This document shows positions 7,987 through 10,647 of a stretch of DNA of 10,647 bases, one piece after another. Position numbers and translations under genes: made by a program. Under the pieces are notes generated by a model that saw only the letters and a program-made list of their open reading frames with translations, had not been told where the DNA came from and made no database searches. Origin of the DNA: AG41 sp965653495 (GTDB taxonomy: Bacteria > Gemmatimonadota > Gemmatimonadetes > Gemmatimonadales > GWC2-71-9); contig CBFHAJ010000129.1 in the NCBI GenBank assembly GCA_965653495.1, positions 1 through 10,647 of the forward strand. The letters are read 5' to 3'. Every line of letters begins with the position of its first letter. Position 1 is the first letter of the stretch.

Positions 7987-8419
7987 GGGAAGGCTTGGCG
8001 GTGGGATGCCCGTGCGGGTCGACCCAGACGGCGGTCCCGTCGAGGCGCAGTTCCTTTTTCCAGACCGGGATGCGTCGCTTGACCTCCTCGATCACGAAGC
8101 GACACGCATCGAACGCTTCCGCCCGGTGAGGTGCGGCGACCGCGATCGCGATGCTCGCTTCCCCGGCGGGGATCTCGCCCAGGCGGTGGCGCACGGCGAT
8201 GCGCGCCTGCGGCCAGCGGCCGCGCGCGTCGCCCAAGAGACGGCCGAACTCCGATTCGACCATCTCCTCGTAGGCCGAGTATTCGATCGCCCGCACGCCG
8301 TCCTCCTCGGGCCCGTTGCGGACGGTGCCCAAGAAGAGACACGTACCGCCGCATGCCGCGGTCATCACCTGTGCCAGCAGCGCGTGCTCGGACAAAGGCT
8401 CTCTGGTGAGGTACGTCAT
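7979..8419 (-). CDS. moaE: Molybdopterin synthase catalytic subunit
   Basis: The 146-residue large subunit transfers sulfur from thiocarboxylated MoaD to cyclic pyranopterin monophosphate. Conserved blocks are FLGTVRN (29-35), IEYSAYEEM (46-53), HRLGEIPAGEASIAIAV (78-94), PHRAEAF (97-103), and the helix ending in VKRRIPVWKKE with Lys114 and Lys121, which correspond to the two catalytic lysines of the E. coli protein. ATG at 8419 overlaps the moaD stop (ATGA), the usual arrangement for two subunits of one complex. The C-terminal ~15 residues (after WVDPHG) are variable. The 3' end overlaps moaA by 8 nt. Confidence 0.95.
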   Translation of the reverse strand: MTYLTREPLSEHALLAQVMTAACGGTCLFLGTVRNGPEEDGVRAIEYSAYEEMVESEFGRLLGDARGRWPQARIAVRHRLGEIPAGEASIAIAVAAPHRAEAFDACRFVIEEVKRRIPVWKKELRLDGTAVWVDPHGHPTAKPSHA

Positions 8420-8673
8420 CCGCCGGCGATCGGTGGCAGCAGCGCGACTTCGTCTCCGTCACGCACGCCGCTCTCGAGCTTCACGTGCTTCAAGTTGACG
8501 GCGGCGAGCGGCCGTTCGGGGAGCGCGCCGGCCGCCGGGAACTCCTCGCGCAGCTTCCGCACGACGTCTCCCACCGTGGCCGGGAGCGCCACCGACACGG
8601 CCGCCTCCGCACGCCCCAACAGCTCCGCGTAGCGCGCGAACAGCCGTACCCGAATCGTTGCGGTCGCCGTCAT
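8416..8673 (-). CDS. moaD: Molybdopterin synthase sulfur-carrier subunit
   Basis: The 85-residue ubiquitin-fold protein opens with IRVRLFARYAELLGRAE, typical of MoaD, and ends in PIAGG. The terminal Gly84-Gly85 is adenylated and thiocarboxylated to carry sulfur to MoaE. VNLKHVKLESGVRDGDEVALLPPIAGG matches the usual closing strands. ATG at 8673 has AGAGGA at 8682-8687, 8 nt upstream. The stop overlaps the moaE ATG, so the last Gly codon GGA donates its A to the next start. The gene lies 33 nt after the M61 peptidase on the same strand. Confidence 0.95.
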   Translation of the reverse strand: MTATATIRVRLFARYAELLGRAEAAVSVALPATVGDVVRKLREEFPAAGALPERPLAAVNLKHVKLESGVRDGDEVALLPPIAGG

Positions 8674-8706
8674 GCCGGGAATCCTCTGCTCGCAAGATAG
8701 TCCGCG

Positions 8707-10500
8707 TCAGTTCCCGGTGGAACCCGTGGCGAGCCCGCGCCAGATCCTGGCCTGCGTGGCCGTGGGCGCGGCCGCGAGCGTGACGGAGAACGACACCGCT
8801 TTGCGCTCACGCACCTGCGTGTTCAGGGTCATGGCCTGACCGCCCCGCGTGATGTTGAGCGCCAGCGGCGAGCCGTCCTGGCCGCGATAGCGGTCGCGGA
8901 ATTTCACGCCCCAGTCTGCGTCCGAGTGGGTTTCGACGTCCCCCACCTTGAGCAGCACGTCACCCACTTGCAAGCCGGCTGCCTCGGCTGCGCCCCCCGG
9001 CACGAGGCCCTGGACCACGACCTTCCCCGACCCGTCCGGCTGCGCGTTGACGCCGAGGAAGGGGTTCGAGGTCGCCCGGCGTGTGACCGTCACGCCGGCC
9101 TTGGCGAGGACACTTTCGTACGGGAGCGGGTCCCGGCCGTTGATGTAGCGCTGGTAGAACCCGGCCACGTCCGGCATGCCGAATTCCCGCAGCAGCGCCA
9201 GCAGGTCCTGGGTCGTGAATCCCTTCTGCTTCTGGTAGTAGCGCACGTACAACGCCCGCATCACGTCGTCGAGGCTGCGGCGGTTGTCGGTCGCGTCGCG
9301 GATCGACGCGTCCAGCAGCAGCCCCGTGAGCGAGCCCTTGGGGTAGTACAGCTGCGAGCTGTTGACGAACACCTCGTTGATCCAGGTCGCCACGCTGCCG
9401 TCCTCTTCACTCCAGGGCTCGGGCGCCGTCTCGACCTGCTGCATGTTCTGCGCGACGTTGCCGAGAAACTGCTCGGTCGTCCACAGCCCGGACCGCAGGT
9501 TGGTGAGGTCCGCGTAGTAGTCGGTCACGCCCTCCGACCACCACAAGAGCGGTGTGTACTGCTCCGCGTGATAGTCGTACGGCCACATCTCCGCCGGCCG
9601 GATGCGCTTCACATTGAAGAGATGGAAGTACTCATGCGACATGAGCGGCACCATGAAGTCGCCGAAGTTGCCGACCGCGTCGGCGAATGCTCCTTGCGGC
9701 ATGATGTCGAACTGCGAGGCGGCGTGCTCGAGCCCGCCGGCGAAGCCTAACGGCTCACGGATGACGTTGAAGAACACGGTGTAATTGTCATACGGCGGGC
9801 CGCCCAACAGTGCGTTCTCGGTGTGGGCGATCTTTTCCAGGTCTGCTCGCATGTTGCGCTGCACACCGGCCGAATACGCATCCGCCGGCCATACGGCGAC
9901 GCGGACCCATTTGCCATCGACCTGGAGCGAGTCGAGGCTGAAGTGCCCCACGAACGTCTGGGCATCGGCGAGCTCGTGGTAATCCTTCGCGCTGTACGGT
10001 CCCGCCCCCGAGCCCGCCAGCGGCGTCGTGACGAGCCAGCCGGCCGGGAGCGAGAACCGCACTTCCGCGGGCAGGGTGAGCTGGCTCTCCTCGTACGGAA
10101 ACACATTGGTGCCGAGGAACTCGGCGAAATCGTCCACCACGCGCGCCATCGACAGATCGATGGTGTCGGCGAAGTAGTCGAACTCTACGCTCACCCTGTC
10201 GCTCTTCGCGGTCGGCACGCGCCACGTGTCCTTGTCGAACCGGTCCCAGAACATCGGTTGGCCGGCTGCGGTCTTGGCGGCGAAGTGACGGACGTAGCGC
10301 GCGTAGTTCTGGATCTCGTAGTTGCCAGGGCTCCAGGCCGGCAGCGAGACGTACAGCGTGTCCTTGCCGCGCGCCGGAAAGTCGGCGCGGATGTGGATCA
10401 GGTGCGTGGCAGGCGACGGGATCGAGACGTCGTATAGCACGGGCGCAACGCGTTGGGCCGACAGCGGGACGGCGAGGAGCAGCAGGAACAAGTGACGCAC
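8707..10500 (-). CDS. Secreted M61-family metallopeptidase with C-terminal PDZ domain
   Basis: The 597-residue protein begins with a short signal peptide (RHLFLLLLAVPLSA, likely cleaved before Gln16), so it acts outside the cytoplasm, probably in the periplasm. An N-terminal beta-rich domain runs to about residue 200. The zinc site is HEYFH (His289, Glu290, His293) in a context (HLFNVKRIRP) typical of M61 glycyl aminopeptidase-like enzymes, with the third ligand Glu323 in WWSEGVTDYYA. A PDZ domain covers roughly 479-560 (NPFLGVNAQ, then GGAAEAAGLQVGDVLLKV). Catalytic residues are intact. The GTG start at 10500 was chosen because GGGGAG lies 6 nt upstream and the signal peptide starts at once; an upstream TTG at 10548 gives an implausible leader. 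The substrate is unknown: M61 members cleave N-terminal Gly or Ala from peptides in the few cases studied. It leads a same-strand run into moaD, without an obvious functional link. Confidence 0.93.
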   Translation of the reverse strand: MRHLFLLLLAVPLSAQRVAPVLYDVSIPSPATHLIHIRADFPARGKDTLYVSLPAWSPGNYEIQNYARYVRHFAAKTAAGQPMFWDRFDKDTWRVPTAKSDRVSVEFDYFADTIDLSMARVVDDFAEFLGTNVFPYEESQLTLPAEVRFSLPAGWLVTTPLAGSGAGPYSAKDYHELADAQTFVGHFSLDSLQVDGKWVRVAVWPADAYSAGVQRNMRADLEKIAHTENALLGGPPYDNYTVFFNVIREPLGFAGGLEHAASQFDIMPQGAFADAVGNFGDFMVPLMSHEYFHLFNVKRIRPAEMWPYDYHAEQYTPLLWWSEGVTDYYADLTNLRSGLWTTEQFLGNVAQNMQQVETAPEPWSEEDGSVATWINEVFVNSSQLYYPKGSLTGLLLDASIRDATDNRRSLDDVMRALYVRYYQKQKGFTTQDLLALLREFGMPDVAGFYQRYINGRDPLPYESVLAKAGVTVTRRATSNPFLGVNAQPDGSGKVVVQGLVPGGAAEAAGLQVGDVLLKVGDVETHSDADWGVKFRDRYRGQDGSPLALNITRGGQAMTLNTQVRERKAVSFSVTLAAAPTATQARIWRGLATGSTGN

Positions 10501-10506
10501 CGAGAA

Positions 10507-10512
10507 CTCCCC
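10507..10512 (-). promoter_or_regulatory. Ribosome binding site deciding the GTG start of the M61 peptidase
   Basis: GGGGAG on the minus strand sits 6 nt before GTG at 10500. No comparable site precedes the upstream TTG at 10548. I found no convincing promoter in the 52 nt between this gene and the hairpins (10501-10552); TTGCAT and TACTCA occur there, but their spacing is short. Confidence 0.65.
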
Positions 10513-10541
10513 GGAAAGGTGTGAGTAGCTGGAAACTACCC

Positions 10542-10600
10542 CATGCAAAGCAAAGCGGCCCAGACGGTTAGTCCGGGCCGCTTGGGCGCTGCGTGCGCCC
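10542..10600 (-). terminator. Two adjacent hairpins; the distal one resembles a rho-independent terminator for the gene entering from the right
   Basis: Read on the minus strand, 10600-10584 forms a 6-bp stem (GGGCGC, 5-nt loop, GCGCCC). Directly after it, 10583-10553 forms a perfect 9-bp stem (AAGCGGCCC paired with GGGCCGCTT) with a further 3-bp GAC/GTC pairing inside and a 5-nt loop. The second stem is followed by TTTGCTTTGC, an interrupted T-tract. The first hairpin begins 4 nt after the stop codon of the partial gene at the right edge. The T-tract exists only on the minus strand, which sets the direction. Confidence 0.65.
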
Positions 10601-10604
10601 CGTG

Positions 10605-10647
10605 TCAGGGCGTGACGCGTGCGCTCGCCTCCGCGACCATCGCGCGC
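10605..10647 (-). CDS. C-terminal end of an unidentified gene
   Basis: The minus strand is open from the window edge to a TGA at 10605-10607 and would encode a last stretch ending in AMVAEASARVTP. Only 13 full codons are visible, too few for identification. The two hairpins just downstream support a real gene end here. The frame itself is not informative because stops are rare in such GC-rich DNA. Confidence 0.4.
   Translation of the reverse strand, partial: RAMVAEASARVTP

Noticed and set aside
8674..8706. Molybdenum-cofactor riboswitch upstream of moaD
   Set aside because: The gap is only 33 nt and contains just the ribosome site; no room for such a structure.
10525..10539. Short inverted repeat GTAG-CTGGAAA-CTAC as an operator before the M61 gene
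   Set aside because: Four base pairs only; expected by chance.

Overview
The window is GC-rich, densely packed chromosomal DNA from a bacterium that respires with a membrane quinone. The gene set is a Bacillus/Bacteroidetes/epsilon-type diheme succinate dehydrogenase, an LDH-like malate dehydrogenase, a type II NADH dehydrogenase and a secreted M61 peptidase. With the very high GC, this fits a Gemmatimonadota- or Acidobacteriota-like soil or sediment lineage, but taxonomy is inferred from gene style only. No mobile element, CRISPR array, tRNA or rRNA was seen.

Layout. Positions 1-576 (+) hold the 3' end of a hybrid sensor kinase with a C-terminal receiver domain. It is followed by a small membrane-anchored zinc-ribbon protein (643-927, +) whose last codons lie in an array of 7-base repeats. 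Facing it is a minus-strand pair: a YbjQ-family gene (2182-2520) followed 2 nt later by a type II NADH dehydrogenase (935-2179). Divergent from that pair is the plus-strand operon sdhC-sdhA-sdhB (2627-6026), joined by 4-nt start/stop overlaps. It converges with mdh (6023-6952, -), and the two stop codons share one CTAG. Upstream of mdh on the same strand lie moaA, moaE and moaD (molybdopterin synthesis), all with overlapping ends, and before them a secreted M61 metallopeptidase with a PDZ domain (8707-10500). At the right edge is the tail of another minus-strand gene with two adjacent hairpins, one terminator-like.

How the genes work together. NDH-2 and SdhCAB feed electrons from NADH and succinate into the quinone pool. 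SDH and MDH catalyse two nearby TCA-cycle steps and sit tail to tail. MoaA, MoaD and MoaE supply part of the molybdopterin pathway (cyclic pyranopterin formation and the two molybdopterin synthase subunits); moaC, mogA/moaB and moeA are not in the window. The minus-strand genes from 10500 down to 6023 are spaced so tightly (33 nt, then overlaps) that they could form one transcript of M61-moaD-moaE-moaA-mdh.

Most of the region is ordinary housekeeping. The points that deserve a second look are the two heptamer repeat arrays, both forming the 3' end of a plus-strand gene at a convergent junction; the use of the conserved Gly-Gly codons of MoaD and MoaA as part of the next gene's start signals; the CTAG shared stop; and the small zinc-ribbon gene with a possibly damaged start.
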